Shown in pieces: positions 1 to 7,993 of a stretch of 64,000 bases of DNA (positions are counted from its first letter, which is position 1; each line of letters starts with the position of its first letter). Origin of the DNA: Streptomyces sp. NBC_01478 (GTDB taxonomy: Bacteria > Actinomycetota > Actinomycetes > Streptomycetales > Streptomycetaceae); the NCBI RefSeq assembly GCF_036227225.1, contig NZ_CP109444.1, forward strand, positions 7,235,501 through 7,299,500, read 5' to 3'. The notes beneath the pieces were generated by a model, which did not search any database, was not told the DNA's origin, and saw only the letters and a list, made by a program, of their open reading frames with translations. The translations under genes and the position numbers were made by a program.

Positions 1-16
1 CCGCCACGGGGAACCC

Positions 17-454
17 TCAACAGGGCCGTTTCCGCAGCTCCATCACATAGTCGTGCGGTGCGCCCGCCGACTCCGCGGCATCGGCCAGCTCGCCCAGATA
101 ACGAGCCGACGGCAGTCCCCCCTCGTACCCGTTGAGGACGTACACCCAAGCGGGTTCCTCGCCCTCCAGGGTGTGCACCCGGACCCGCATGCGCCGGTAG
201 ACGTCGAGGCCGACGCCCTCCCACCGGTCCATGGACTCCTCGTCGGGCGGGGCGATCTCGTACAGCGCGATGAAGACCTGGGAGCGCGGGGCCTCCACGA
301 TCGTCGCGAGCGCACCCTCCCAGCCCATGTGCTCGCCGCCGAAGGTCAGCCGCCACCCGTTCAGCCAGCCCGTGGCACGCAACGGCGAGTGCGGGGCGCG
401 GCGGGTCATCAGCCGCGCGTCGAGATTGCCGGCGTACGCGGCGTAGAGCGACAT
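17..454 (-). CDS. gamma-glutamylcyclotransferase-like protein
   Basis: The protein has 145 residues. The N-terminal stretch YAAYAGNLDARLM resembles the YGSNL substrate loop of the GGCT/AIG2 fold, which handles gamma-glutamyl peptides in the cytoplasm. It is followed by alternating strands and an acidic stretch (EIAPPDEESMDRWEG) typical of this fold. The open frame runs much further upstream, but the ATG at 454 is preferred because a TACTCT -10 box lies six bases before it. Divergent from the quinone reductase gene. The fold is fairly secure; the substrate is not known. Confidence 0.75.
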   Translation of the reverse strand: MSLYAAYAGNLDARLMTRRAPHSPLRATGWLNGWRLTFGGEHMGWEGALATIVEAPRSQVFIALYEIAPPDEESMDRWEGVGLDVYRRMRVRVHTLEGEEPAWVYVLNGYEGGLPSARYLGELADAAESAGAPHDYVMELRKRPC

Positions 455-460
455 GCTTCG

Positions 461-466
461 AGAGTA
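461..466 (-). promoter_or_regulatory. -10 box of a leaderless promoter
   Basis: On the minus strand TACTCT is followed by six bases and then the ATG at 454, so transcription is expected to begin at or next to the start codon. No convincing -35 was seen. Confidence 0.5.
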
Positions 467-885
467 CGGCAGCGAACCCACCCGCCACTCCCGTAACCGT
501 CGGTACTCAGAGCCACCGAGGTGACCGTTTCGCCCCCGGCACCCGCCCACCGGGGACACGGGATTCGGAACGGCGGCGCACCGCGCGGCCCGCCACCCGC
601 GTACGGCGAGAAGGTGCCGTGTCGGGGGGTGTCCGCCCGCAGCGGTTGGCGCGTCAACAAGGCCCCCCTTCTTGAGTGACCGATTCCGCGCCGTTCCGAG
701 GACGGACACCCCCCGACGCGGCACCGACTCCCCACGAACCGTAGGCAAACCACGCACCGCACCCGCACCCAGCCGACAACCCTGCCCCCCGGCTCACCTG
801 TACCGAGAGGCCCGAGCCGCCTGCCACCGACCCGTTCCGCCGGGCGGGGCCTCGCCCCCGGGCAGAAGCACCTTGAAGCGTGCGG
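467..885. other. divergent intergenic region
   Basis: This gap between two divergent genes holds one copy of the structured repeat (613-725). I see no gene elsewhere in it: the open frames crossing it are shadows without ribosome sites or recognisable protein features. Confidence 0.6.
613..725 (+). repeat. structured inverted-repeat element, copy A
   Basis: A 113-bp element bounded by 23-bp inverted repeats (613-635 and 703-725) with one mismatch, T620 opposite G718, which would be a G-U pair in a plus-strand RNA. Inside are nested pairings: GGCGCG with CGCGCC, and CAAG with CTTG. The same element, inverted, lies at 14663-14774. It carries no open reading frame, and could be a MITE-like repeat or a structured RNA. 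Confidence 0.8.
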
Positions 886-891
886 GACAAT
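886..891 (+). promoter_or_regulatory. -10 box of a leaderless promoter
   Basis: GACAAT is followed by seven bases and GTG 899. This spacing is the reason for choosing GTG 899 over ATG 890. One base differs from TANNNT. Confidence 0.4.
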
Positions 892-898
892 GGGGTAC

Positions 899-2338
899 GT
901 GACTCGGATCGTGATCATCGGTGGCGGACCCGGCGGCTATGAAGCGGCGCTGGTGGCAGCGCAGCTCGGCGCGGAGGTGACCGTCGTCGACTGCGACGGT
1001 CTGGGCGGGGCGTCGGTGCTGACCGACTGCGTCCCGTCGAAGACCCTTATCGCGACGGCCGAGGTGATGACCACCTTCGACTCGTCGTACGAGGAACTCG
1101 GCATCATCGTCGCCGACGACACTCCACCCCTCGAGCAGGCCGCCAGGGTCGTGGGCGTGGACCTCGGCAAGGTGAACCGCCGTGTGAAGCGCCTCGCGCT
1201 GGCCCAGTCGCACGACATCACCGCGTCCGTGACCCGGGCCGGCGCCCGTGTCATGCGCGGCCGGGGCCGGCTCGACGGCATGCAGGCGATCGACGGTTCC
1301 CGCAAGGTGATCGTGAAGGCGGCCGACGGCACCGAGGAGACCCTCGTCGCCGACGCCGTCCTCATCGCGACCGGCGGCCACCCACGTGAGCTGGACGACG
1401 CCCGCCCGGACGGCGAGCGCATCCTGAACTGGACCCAGGTCTACGACCTCACCGAGCTCCCCGAAGAGCTGATCGTGGTCGGTTCCGGTGTCACCGGCGC
1501 CGAGTTCGCCGGCGCCTACCAGGCCCTCGGCTCCAAGGTCACCCTCGTGTCGTCCCGCGACCGGGTCCTCCCCGGCGAGGACCCGGACGCCGCCGCCGTA
1601 CTCGAAGACGTCTTCCGGCGCCGCGGCATGAACGTCATGGCCCGCTCCCGAGCCCAGTCCGCCAAGCGCGTCGGCGACAAGGTCGAGGTCGTCCTCGCCG
1701 ACGGCCGCGTCATCACCGGCTCGCACTGCCTGATGGCCGTCGGCGCCATCCCGAACTCCGCGGGCATGGGCCTGGAGGACGCGGGCGTCAGGCTCCGCGA
1801 CTCCGGCCACATCTGGACCGACAAGGTCTCGCGTACGACGGCTCCCGGCGTGTACGCCGCCGGTGACGTGACCGGCGTCTTCGCGCTCGCCTCGGTGGCC
1901 GCGATGCAGGGCCGTATCGCCATGTACCACTTCCTGGGCGACGCGGTGGCCCCGCTCAACCTGAAGACGGTCTCCTCGAACGTCTTCACCGACCCCGAGA
2001 TCGCGACCGTCGGCTACAGCCAGGCCGACGTCGACGGCGGCAAGATCGACGCCCGGGTGGTCAAGCTCCCCCTGCTCCGCAACCCGCGCGCGAAGATGCA
2101 GGGCATCCGGGACGGCTTCGTCAAGATCTTCTGCCGCCCGGGCACCGGCATCATCGTGGGCGGTGTGGTCGTGGCGCCGCGCGCCTCGGAACTGATCCAC
2201 CCCATCTCGATCGCCGTCGACAACAACCTGACGGTCGAACAGATCGCGAACGCCTTCACCGTCTACCCGTCTCTTTCGGGCTCGATCGCCGAGGTGGCCC
2301 GGCAACTGCACACGCGGAAGGCGACGGGCGAAGTCTGA
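899..2338 (+). CDS. NAD(P)H:quinone reductase of the LpdA type (flavoprotein disulfide reductase family)
   Basis: The protein has 479 residues. It opens with the FAD-binding motif GGGPGGYEAAL, and a second nucleotide-binding motif (VVGSGVTGAEFAGAY) lies near residue 195. The family's redox pair CxxxxC is incomplete: Cys44 is present, but the earlier position (residue 39) is Ser in GGASVLTDCVPSK. The C-terminal His-Pro of true lipoamide dehydrogenases is Tyr456-Pro. These losses match actinobacterial LpdA, which reduces quinones with NAD(P)H rather than lipoamide. GTG 899 fits a leaderless transcript; ATG 890 is an alternative start. A perfect hairpin follows the stop. Confidence 0.85.
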   Translation: MTRIVIIGGGPGGYEAALVAAQLGAEVTVVDCDGLGGASVLTDCVPSKTLIATAEVMTTFDSSYEELGIIVADDTPPLEQAARVVGVDLGKVNRRVKRLALAQSHDITASVTRAGARVMRGRGRLDGMQAIDGSRKVIVKAADGTEETLVADAVLIATGGHPRELDDARPDGERILNWTQVYDLTELPEELIVVGSGVTGAEFAGAYQALGSKVTLVSSRDRVLPGEDPDAAAVLEDVFRRRGMNVMARSRAQSAKRVGDKVEVVLADGRVITGSHCLMAVGAIPNSAGMGLEDAGVRLRDSGHIWTDKVSRTTAPGVYAAGDVTGVFALASVAAMQGRIAMYHFLGDAVAPLNLKTVSSNVFTDPEIATVGYSQADVDGGKIDARVVKLPLLRNPRAKMQGIRDGFVKIFCRPGTGIIVGGVVVAPRASELIHPISIAVDNNLTVEQIANAFTVYPSLSGSIAEVARQLHTRKATGEV

Positions 2339-2349
2339 CCCCGAAGTGG

Positions 2350-2372
2350 ACTCCCCGCTGGTCACGGGGAGT
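2350..2372 (+). terminator. hairpin after the quinone reductase gene
   Basis: A perfect 8-bp stem (ACTCCCCG / CGGGGAGT) with a 7-base loop lies 11 bases after the stop codon. There is no clear T-run, which is common for actinobacterial terminators. Confidence 0.6.
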
Positions 2373-2490
2373 TGTCGACCATTCGTACGGCATAGGCGGC
2401 GAGACTAGGCTCTATACCACTTCCCGTCCTGCTGTACGAACAACTTCCGTTATTCGGCGCAAACACCTGAAAGCAGACGGTCGTTGGGGT

Positions 2491-2496
2491 TACTGT
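2491..2496 (+). promoter_or_regulatory. -10 box of a leaderless promoter
   Basis: TACTGT is followed by seven bases and the GTG start at 2504. TGAAAG lies 17 bp upstream as a weak -35. Confidence 0.5.
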
Positions 2497-2503
2497 CAGT
2501 TTC

Positions 2504-3469
2504 GTGTTCGCTGCAGAACGTCGCCAATTGATCCTCGAAATGGTGCGAGCGAATGGGGCCGTATCGCTCCGTGAGCTCGCCCGCGTCGTCCAGACCTCCG
2601 AAGTGACCGTACGGCGGGACGTGCGCGCACTGGAGGCAGAAGGACTCCTCGACCGCCGGCATGGCGGTGCGGTATTGCCGGGCGGGTTCACGCGGGAGTC
2701 CGGCTTTCCGCAGAAATCGCATCTCGCGACCGCCGAGAAGACGGCCATCGCCGATCTCGCCGCGAGCTTCGTCGAAGAGGGCGAAGCGATCGTGGTAGGG
2801 GCGGGTACCACCACCCAGGAGCTGGCCCGCCGGCTCGCCCGGGTCCCCGGACTGACCGTCGTCACCAACTCCCTGCTGGTGGCCCAGGCGTTGGCCCATG
2901 CCAACCGCGTGGAGGTCGTGATGACCGGCGGCACCCTGCGCGGTTCCAACTACGCGCTGGTGGGCAGCGGGGCCGAGCAGTCCCTCCAGGGCCTGCGCGT
3001 CTCCCGGGCCTTCCTCTCCGGAAGCGGGCTCACCGCCGAGCGCGGGCTGTCCACGTCCAACATGCTCTCGGCGTCCGTGGACCGGGCCCTCGTCCAGGCG
3101 GCCGCCGAGGTCGTCGTCCTCGCCGACCACACCAAGCTCGGCACGGACACCATGTTCCAGACCGTGCCCACGGACGTGATCACCCGCCTCGTCACCGACG
3201 AGCCCCCGGGCCACGACGACCGCGCGGCAACGGAGTTGCAGGCGCTGGCCGACCAGGGGGTGCAGATCGCCGTGGCCGGCGCGTCGGGAAGCCAGGGGGG
3301 TGATCAGCCCTCGACGCGGGACCAACGCCGCCGGGACGTACCCCTTCCGGCTCCGCGCCGGGGTCAAGTGCCGGGTGGGGGACCGGGGTTGAGGGCGGCG
3401 GGCGTACTGGCCGGGGAGTCTCCGGAGCGGGAGCGCGCCGCGAGGGTGGCGGATCTGCGCAGGCGTTGA
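2504..3469 (+). CDS. DeoR/GlpR-family transcriptional regulator
   Basis: The protein has 321 residues. Residues 1-57 form the DeoR winged helix-turn-helix (RRQLILEMV ... VSLRELARVVQTSEVTVRRD), and residues 70-240 the sugar-phosphate-sensing DeoRC domain (VVGAGTTTQELARRL, VMTGGTLRGSNYALVG). DeoR proteins usually end near 255 residues. This one continues with about 65 residues rich in Gly, Pro and Arg that look disordered. The start is GTG, with a -10 box seven bases upstream. The effector and targets cannot be read from the sequence. The next gene is convergent, across a palindromic repeat. Confidence 0.88.
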   Translation: MFAAERRQLILEMVRANGAVSLRELARVVQTSEVTVRRDVRALEAEGLLDRRHGGAVLPGGFTRESGFPQKSHLATAEKTAIADLAASFVEEGEAIVVGAGTTTQELARRLARVPGLTVVTNSLLVAQALAHANRVEVVMTGGTLRGSNYALVGSGAEQSLQGLRVSRAFLSGSGLTAERGLSTSNMLSASVDRALVQAAAEVVVLADHTKLGTDTMFQTVPTDVITRLVTDEPPGHDDRAATELQALADQGVQIAVAGASGSQGGDQPSTRDQRRRDVPLPAPRRGQVPGGGPGLRAAGVLAGESPERERAARVADLRRR

Positions 3470-3490
3470 TCGGTTCGATTTCGGCTTGCA

Positions 3491-3592
3491 GGCCGGCGGG
3501 GGCTGGTCGCGCAGTTCCCCGCGCCCCTCAAAAGCAGGTCGGCTGAAACGAGGCCGTCTTCCAGGGGCGCGACCAGCCCCCACCGGCCCGCA
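3491..3592. repeat. dispersed intergenic palindromic repeat, copy 1
   Basis: Inverted arms (GGGGGCTGGTCGCGC near 3499 and GCGACCAGCCCCC near 3569) surround a second pair, CGCCCCT and AGGGGCG. The same module occurs at 7733, 23078 and 31887. It sits between two convergent genes and could terminate both. Confidence 0.7.
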
Positions 3593-3601
3593 GGCGAAGT
3601 A

Positions 3602-4186
3602 CTACGGTTTCAGTCCGCGCAACGTCAACGTCAGCAACCTGTCCGCCAGTTCAGGATCCCCGGGATTGCCCTCAGCCGCGAGAGCGATCGCATGGGTCAG
3701 TTGGAGCAGGTCGCCGATCTCGACATCACCGCGCACATCACCGGCGTCCTGCGCTCGGCGGAGCAACGCACCCCCCGCTTCCCGGATGGGGCCACTGCAC
3801 CGGGCCAGCGCCGACGTGTCGTCGTACGTCACCGCCATCAAGGCCCGCGCCAGCCCCCGGTACTCACTCGCGTGCGCCACCATCTCCCGCAACCAGCTCA
3901 CCAGAGCCACACACGGCTGCGGCGCGTCCCGCAACTCCCGTGCGCGCGCGAGGAGTTCACCCACCGCGTCCTCGAAGACCGCGCTCATCAGGGACTGCCG
4001 GTTCGGGAAGTGGCGATACAGCGTGCCGATCCCGACCCCCGCACGCCGGGCCACGTCCTCCAGGGACGCGTCCGTACCGTGCGCGGCGAAGCACACCCGG
4101 GCCTCGGCGACCAGCCGCTCGTAGTTGCGCCGGGCGTCGGCACGCAGCCCCGCCGGCGGCCTGGCTGCGCTGGCCATGGGTCCCAC
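3602..4186 (-). CDS. TetR-family transcriptional regulator
   Basis: The protein has 194 residues. The N-terminal helix-turn-helix reads DASLEDVARRAGVGIGTLYRHFPNR (quoted in parts: DVARRAGVGIGTLYRHF, residues about 40-56), which is the TetR signature. The rest is helical with a C-terminal ligand domain of ordinary length. GTG 4186 follows AGGAGG by four bases; ATG 4177 is in frame but 13 bases from it. It is transcribed away from accA2, whose terminator hairpin lies in the short gap, so a link with carboxylase metabolism is only positional. Confidence 0.85.
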   Translation of the reverse strand: MGPMASAARPPAGLRADARRNYERLVAEARVCFAAHGTDASLEDVARRAGVGIGTLYRHFPNRQSLMSAVFEDAVGELLARARELRDAPQPCVALVSWLREMVAHASEYRGLARALMAVTYDDTSALARCSGPIREAGGALLRRAQDAGDVRGDVEIGDLLQLTHAIALAAEGNPGDPELADRLLTLTLRGLKP

Positions 4187-4229
4187 CCGCCCTCCTCGGC
4201 GCGCTACGGCATTGTCCCGTCACATTACA

Positions 4230-4272
4230 GAGGTGCCCGGCGCACAGGCTGTCCCTGTCCGCCGGGCACCTC
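4230..4272 (-). terminator. hairpin after accA2
   Basis: A perfect 13-bp inverted repeat (4230-4242 with 4260-4272) lies 16 bases beyond the accA2 stop. Its loop holds a second small stem (ACAGG / CCTGT). Confidence 0.7.
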
Positions 4273-4288
4273 CGGACGTACGGTCGGA

Positions 4289-6061
4289 TCAGTCCTTGAT
4301 CTCGCAGATCGCGGCGCCGGACGTGATGGACGCACCGACCTCCGCGCCAAGTCCCTTGATCGTGCCGGACTTGTGCGCGTTCAGCGGCTGTTCCATCTTC
4401 ATCGCCTCGAGGACGACGATGAGGTCGCCCTCCTTGACCTCCTGGCCCTCCTCGACCGCGACCTTGACGATCGTCCCCTGCATCGGGGAGGCGAGGGTGT
4501 CGCCGGAGGCGACGGGGCCGGACTTCTTGGCCGCGCGGCGCTTGGGCTTGGCGCCCGCCGCGAGGCCCGTGCGGGCCAGCGACATGCCGAGCGAGACCGG
4601 GAGGGAGACCTCCAGGCGCTTGCCGCCGACCTCGACGACGATCGTCTCGCGGTCCGCGTCCTCGTCCGCCTCGGCGTCCGTGGGGGCCGCGAAGGGCTTG
4701 ATCTCGTTGACGAACTCGGTCTCGATCCAGCGGGTGTGGACCGTGAACGGCTCGGCGGAGCCGGTGAGTTCGGGGGCGAACGCCGGGTCCTTCACCACCG
4801 CGCGGTGGAACGGGATCGCGGTCGCCATGCCCTCGACCTGGAACTCGTCCAGCGCACGCGCCGCACGCTGGAGCGCCTGCTCGCGGGTCGCGCCGGTGAC
4901 GATCAGCTTGGCCAGCAGCGAGTCCCAGGCCGGGCCGATGACCGAGCCCGACTCGACACCGGCGTCCAGCCGGACACCCGGCCCGGACGGCGCCGCGAAC
5001 GTGGTCACGGTGCCGGGCGCGGGCAGGAAGCCACGGCCCGGGTCCTCGCCGTTGATGCGGAACTCGAAGGAGTGGCCGCGCAGTTCGGGGTCGCCGTAGC
5101 CGAGTTCCTCGCCGTCGGCGATGCGGAACATCTCGCGGACGAGGTCGATGCCGGCGACCTCCTCGGTGACCGGGTGCTCCACCTGGAGGCGGGTGTTGAC
5201 CTCCAGGAAGGAGATCGTGCCGTCCTGGCCGACGAGGAACTCCACGGTCCCGGCGCCGACATAGCCGGCCTCCTTCAGGATCGCCTTGGAGGAGGCGTAC
5301 AGCTCGGCGACCTGCGCGTCGGAGAGGAACGGCGCGGGCGCCTCCTCGACCAGCTTCTGGTGCCGGCGCTGGAGCGAGCAGTCACGCGTGGACACGACGA
5401 CCACGTTGCCGTGGGAGTCGGCCAGGCACTGGGTCTCCACGTGCCGCGGCTTGTCCAGGTAGCGCTCGACGAAGCACTCGCCGCGACCGAAGGCGGCGAC
5501 CGCCTCGCGCACCGCGGAGTCGTACAGCTCGGGAACCTCTTCGAGCGTGCGGGCCACCTTCAGACCGCGACCGCCGCCACCGAAGGCGGCCTTGATCGCG
5601 ATGGGCAGCCCGTGCTGCTCGGCGAACGCGACGACCTCGTCCGCACCCGACACCGGGTCCGGCGTACCGGCCACCAGCGGGGCACCGGCGCGCTGCGCGA
5701 TGTGCCGGGCGGCGACCTTGTCACCGAGGTCCCGGATCGCCTGCGGCGGCGGCCCGATCCAGATCAGGCCCGCGTCGAGCACCGCCTGGGCGAACTCGGC
5801 GTTCTCCGACAGGAATCCGTAGCCGGGGTGGATGGCGTCGGCACCGGACTCGCGGGCCGCGCCCAGGACCTTGCCGATGTCCAGGTAGCTGCTCGCCGGT
5901 GTGTCACCGCCCAGGGCGAACGCCTCATCCGCGGCGCGGACATGCAGAGCGTCCCGGTCCGGGTCGGCGTATACGGCCACGCTCGCGATCCCGGCGTCCC
6001 GGCAGGCCCGGGCTACGCGGACAGCGATTTCGCCACGATTGGCGATGAGCACCTTGCGCAC
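4289..6061 (-). CDS. accA2: acetyl/propionyl-CoA carboxylase alpha subunit (biotin carboxylase plus biotin carrier)
   Basis: The protein has 590 residues. It holds the ATP-dependent biotin carboxylase domain ([15 protein letters not shown] at the N terminus, [12 protein letters not shown] for ATP, and [16 protein letters not shown]) and a C-terminal carrier domain with VLEAMKMEQ, in which Lys555 is biotinylated. It charges biotin with CO2 for transfer by the beta subunit PccB, encoded 2 kb away, giving malonyl- or methylmalonyl-CoA. GTG 6061 is chosen because the protein then begins at [11 protein letters not shown] and AAGGAGGG lies about ten bases upstream. BirA for biotinylation is in the same neighbourhood. 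Confidence 0.95.
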   Translation of the reverse strand: MRKVLIANRGEIAVRVARACRDAGIASVAVYADPDRDALHVRAADEAFALGGDTPASSYLDIGKVLGAARESGADAIHPGYGFLSENAEFAQAVLDAGLIWIGPPPQAIRDLGDKVAARHIAQRAGAPLVAGTPDPVSGADEVVAFAEQHGLPIAIKAAFGGGGRGLKVARTLEEVPELYDSAVREAVAAFGRGECFVERYLDKPRHVETQCLADSHGNVVVVSTRDCSLQRRHQKLVEEAPAPFLSDAQVAELYASSKAILKEAGYVGAGTVEFLVGQDGTISFLEVNTRLQVEHPVTEEVAGIDLVREMFRIADGEELGYGDPELRGHSFEFRINGEDPGRGFLPAPGTVTTFAAPSGPGVRLDAGVESGSVIGPAWDSLLAKLIVTGATREQALQRAARALDEFQVEGMATAIPFHRAVVKDPAFAPELTGSAEPFTVHTRWIETEFVNEIKPFAAPTDAEADEDADRETIVVEVGGKRLEVSLPVSLGMSLARTGLAAGAKPKRRAAKKSGPVASGDTLASPMQGTIVKVAVEEGQEVKEGDLIVVLEAMKMEQPLNAHKSGTIKGLGAEVGASITSGAAICEIKD

Positions 6062-6335
6062 GATTGAGGCTCCCTCCTTGAAACAAGCCGAGTTTAGGGA
6101 CTGCCGACACGGCGCATCGACCCGTCCCCAATGGTGAGCTTGCCCACACAGAGCGTGATTCGAGGCTCGCTCGACCCGCGAAATCCCTTGTCGCACCTAG
6201 GCACGCAGGACTCCTCGTGGAAACCCTAGTCCCCTGGTGTGGTCAAGGTCTCTGTGAGAGCGTGCCGCGCCCCACTCCGTTTCTTTGTGGAGTCCCTACG
6301 AATGGCCCAATGATTCTTTGCCCCCATCACAACCC
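6062..6335. other. intergenic region upstream of accA2
   Basis: This holds the accA2 ribosome site (AAGGAGGG near 6072) and, on the minus strand, a possible -10 box TAAACT (6091-6096). I see no gene here. The divergent membrane-protein promoter follows at 6336. Confidence 0.5.
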
Positions 6336-6364
6336 TTGTCCCGGGGTTTACCCGTTAGTAGCGT
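6336..6364 (+). promoter_or_regulatory. sigma-70-type promoter for the membrane protein gene
   Basis: TTGTCC (6336-6341), a 17-bp spacer and TAGCGT (6359-6364) match the vegetative Streptomyces promoter pattern. The expected transcript start is near 6371, about 28 bases before GTG 6399. Confidence 0.45.
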
Positions 6365-6398
6365 TCGGGTTGTCTCGAACGGAAGTGGGTGGGGGCGG

Positions 6399-6875
6399 GT
6401 GGTCCGCAGACCGGTGGCATGGATCGTGGCGATCGTCCTCTTCGTGGAGGCGCTCGGAGTGGCCGCGCTGAACTGGTTCCTCGGGATCGTCGTCGACCGT
6501 CAGCAGATGTCCCTGGCCGGGCTCGACCCGGACGCGATGTCCGTGGGTTCGAAGGCCGGCGGCATCGTCTTCGGCCTCTACTTCGCCCTGTGCGGTGTGG
6601 TCGCCCTGCTCGTCGCCCTGCGCGACCGGGCCCCGGCCGGCCTCGGCCGCATCCTGCTGATCAGCGTGGCCGTGGTGCACGCCCTGCTGGGCGCCTTCGC
6701 GTGGGGCCTGGTGGGCCCGGGCGCGTTCACGTTCATGGTCGTGGTGCTCGGCCTGGTCGTCCTGCTCCTGATGACCTACGACCGCCTTGAGGGCCCCGCC
6801 GAGCAGAGCCCCGAGCCGCCGCCCGGCAAGGACCCGCGGCCGGCCCTTCCGCCGGCCGCCCCCAGCCCCTCCTGA
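6399..6875 (+). CDS. small four-helix integral membrane protein of unknown function
   Basis: The protein has 158 residues with four hydrophobic segments: AWIVAIVLFVEALGVAAL near the N terminus, GIVFGLYFALCGVVALLVAL, ILLISVAVVHALLGAFAW, and FTFMVVVLGLVVLLL. A Pro-rich tail follows (EQSPEPPPGKDPRPALPPAAP). The frame is open further upstream, but the protein-like part begins at GTG 6399, which also lies downstream of a promoter. It stops three bases before the stop of the convergent maf gene. No catalytic residues are visible. Its place between accA2 and maf gives no clear function. Confidence 0.7.
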   Translation: MVRRPVAWIVAIVLFVEALGVAALNWFLGIVVDRQQMSLAGLDPDAMSVGSKAGGIVFGLYFALCGVVALLVALRDRAPAGLGRILLISVAVVHALLGAFAWGLVGPGAFTFMVVVLGLVVLLLMTYDRLEGPAEQSPEPPPGKDPRPALPPAAPSPS

Positions 6876-6878
6876 TCG

Positions 6879-7499
6879 CTACTTCTCCGACGGGGTCCAC
6901 AACTCCGTGATGCCGACGCCCAGTTGGGCCAGCAGCCGGCGAACGAGCGGCAGGCTGATGCCGATCACGTTGCCGTGGTCGCCGTCGATGCCCTCGATGA
7001 ACGGCGCCGAACGGCCGTCGAGCGTGAACGCCCCGGCGACGTAAAGGGGTTCGCCCGAGGCGACGTACGCGGCGACCTCGGTGTCGGTCGGCTCGCCGAA
7101 GCGGACGACGGTGGACGCGGTGGCCGAGACGTACCGGCCGCTCGTCGTGTCGTAGACGCAGTGGCCGGTCTGGAGTGTGCCGGCCCGGCCGCGCATCGCC
7201 TTCCAGCGGGCGGTGGCCTCCTCGGCGTCGGCGGGCTTGCCGAGGGCTTCGCCGTCCAGGTCGAGCACGGAGTCGCAGCCGATCACCAGCGCGCCGTGCA
7301 CGTCCGGCTTCGCGGCGACGACGGAGGCCTTGGCCTCGGCGAGGGCGAGGGCGAGTTCGGCCGGGGTGGGGGCGCTGACGGCGTCCTCGTCCACCCCGCT
7401 CACGATCACCTCGGGGGCCAGTCCGGCCTGGCGCAGCAGGGCCAGCCGGGCGGGGGACTGGGAGGCGAGCACGAGGCGGCGGCGGGGCTGATCTGTCAT
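6879..7499 (-). CDS. maf: Maf-type nucleoside triphosphate pyrophosphatase
   Basis: The protein has 206 residues. It begins with the Maf signature [21 protein letters not shown], whose SxR motif binds nucleotide phosphate, and continues with [16 protein letters not shown], where the Asp is the expected metal ligand, and [17 protein letters not shown]. Maf proteins hydrolyse non-canonical or canonical NTPs to monophosphates, cleaning the pool and, in some bacteria, delaying septation. The start ATG 7499 has TACCCT six bases upstream. It lies upstream of, and on the same strand as, no carboxylase gene except through the short MmpB-like gene, with 31 bases between them. Confidence 0.92.
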   Translation of the reverse strand: MTDQPRRRLVLASQSPARLALLRQAGLAPEVIVSGVDEDAVSAPTPAELALALAEAKASVVAAKPDVHGALVIGCDSVLDLDGEALGKPADAEEATARWKAMRGRAGTLQTGHCVYDTTSGRYVSATASTVVRFGEPTDTEVAAYVASGEPLYVAGAFTLDGRSAPFIEGIDGDHGNVIGISLPLVRRLLAQLGVGITELWTPSEK

Positions 7500-7505
7500 G
7501 CGCTC

Positions 7506-7511
7506 AGGGTA
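7506..7511 (-). promoter_or_regulatory. -10 box of a leaderless maf promoter
   Basis: On the minus strand TACCCT is followed by six bases and then ATG 7499. It lies in the gap between maf and the MmpB-like gene, so maf probably has its own start point. Confidence 0.5.
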
Positions 7512-7530
7512 TCGGCGTGGTTTTGGGGGC

Positions 7531-7659
7531 TCACGTCAGGCCGATCACGATCATTGCCAGGATCATCGCGAGTGCCATGAGGACCCCGAGCCGCCGCAAC
7601 ATGAGCTGCGTCTCGCGCAGTTCATCCGGCGGCTCGTTCTTGGGGTCGGACCACAACAT
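7531..7659 (-). CDS. mmpB: 42-aa single-pass membrane protein, MmpB-like
   Basis: The protein has 42 residues. A polar start ([18 protein letters not shown]) is followed by one hydrophobic helix ([18 protein letters not shown]). The length, the MLWSDP...EPP start and the position between maf and the carboxylase epsilon gene match what I recall of MmpB, a small morphogenic membrane protein of Streptomyces. That identification is from memory. A CACGCT box six bases before the ATG may be a leaderless -10. The gene is short enough to be missed by annotation. Confidence 0.7.
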   Translation of the reverse strand: MLWSDPKNEPPDELRETQLMLRRLGVLMALAMILAMIVIGLT

Positions 7660-7732
7660 GGCACCAGCGTGCGGCTTGGCGAGGTTGGGCGCCTGAGTAC
7701 GGGTACTTAAGTTGGCGCCCGGAGTTGTCCTT

Positions 7733-7760
7733 CTGTGCGCGGTTCCCCGCGCCCCTAAAG
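7733..7760. repeat. dispersed intergenic repeat, copy 2 (half element)
   Basis: This is the single arm GCGCGGTTCCCCGCGCCCCT followed by AAAG. It matches the left arms at 3511 and 31895, but I see no partner arm. It ends about 15 bases beyond the pccE stop, between pccE and the MmpB-like gene. Confidence 0.6.
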
Positions 7761-7773
7761 AATGACCCCTCCC

Positions 7774-7983
7774 CTAGCCCGGCCAGAAAGTGCGGGTCCA
7801 TGCACTTGGGCCCGGGTGGGGGAGCCTCGCGCCCGCGATGCGTGATGGGTCGGACCAGGCGTCGCGGTGGCTCGGGGGGCCGGGCGGGGTTGTCTGGGCC
7901 GCTGTGGCTCGGGCTCTGACCACCGCCAATGCGGCGGCCAGCTCCTCGGGGGTCGGGTTGCCCCTTACGACCTTGATCGTCAT
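7774..7983 (-). CDS. pccE: acyl-CoA carboxylase epsilon subunit
   Basis: The protein has 69 residues. The N terminus (MTIKVVRGNPTPEELAAALAV) is the conserved epsilon-subunit signature, and the C terminus carries the usual W(S)DP...R...PGPSAW(R/T)...FWPG pattern. Epsilon subunits bind the beta-subunit core and raise carboxylase activity in actinobacteria. The ATG lies ten bases after the pccB stop on the same strand, so the two are surely cotranscribed. The length is normal. Confidence 0.92.
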   Translation of the reverse strand: MTIKVVRGNPTPEELAAALAVVRARATAAQTTPPGPPSHRDAWSDPSRIAGARLPHPGPSAWTRTFWPG

Positions 7984-7993
7984 CGCGGCTCCT

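Noticed and set aside
794..2365. A 523-codon minus-strand frame opposite the quinone reductase gene
   Set aside because: Asp/Gly/His-rich shadow; the plus strand has clear FAD and NAD motifs.
3692..6067. A 791-codon open frame on the plus strand, opposite the TetR and accA2 genes
   Set aside because: Arg/Asp/Leu-rich shadow sequence with no domains; the minus strand encodes a full biotin carboxylase.
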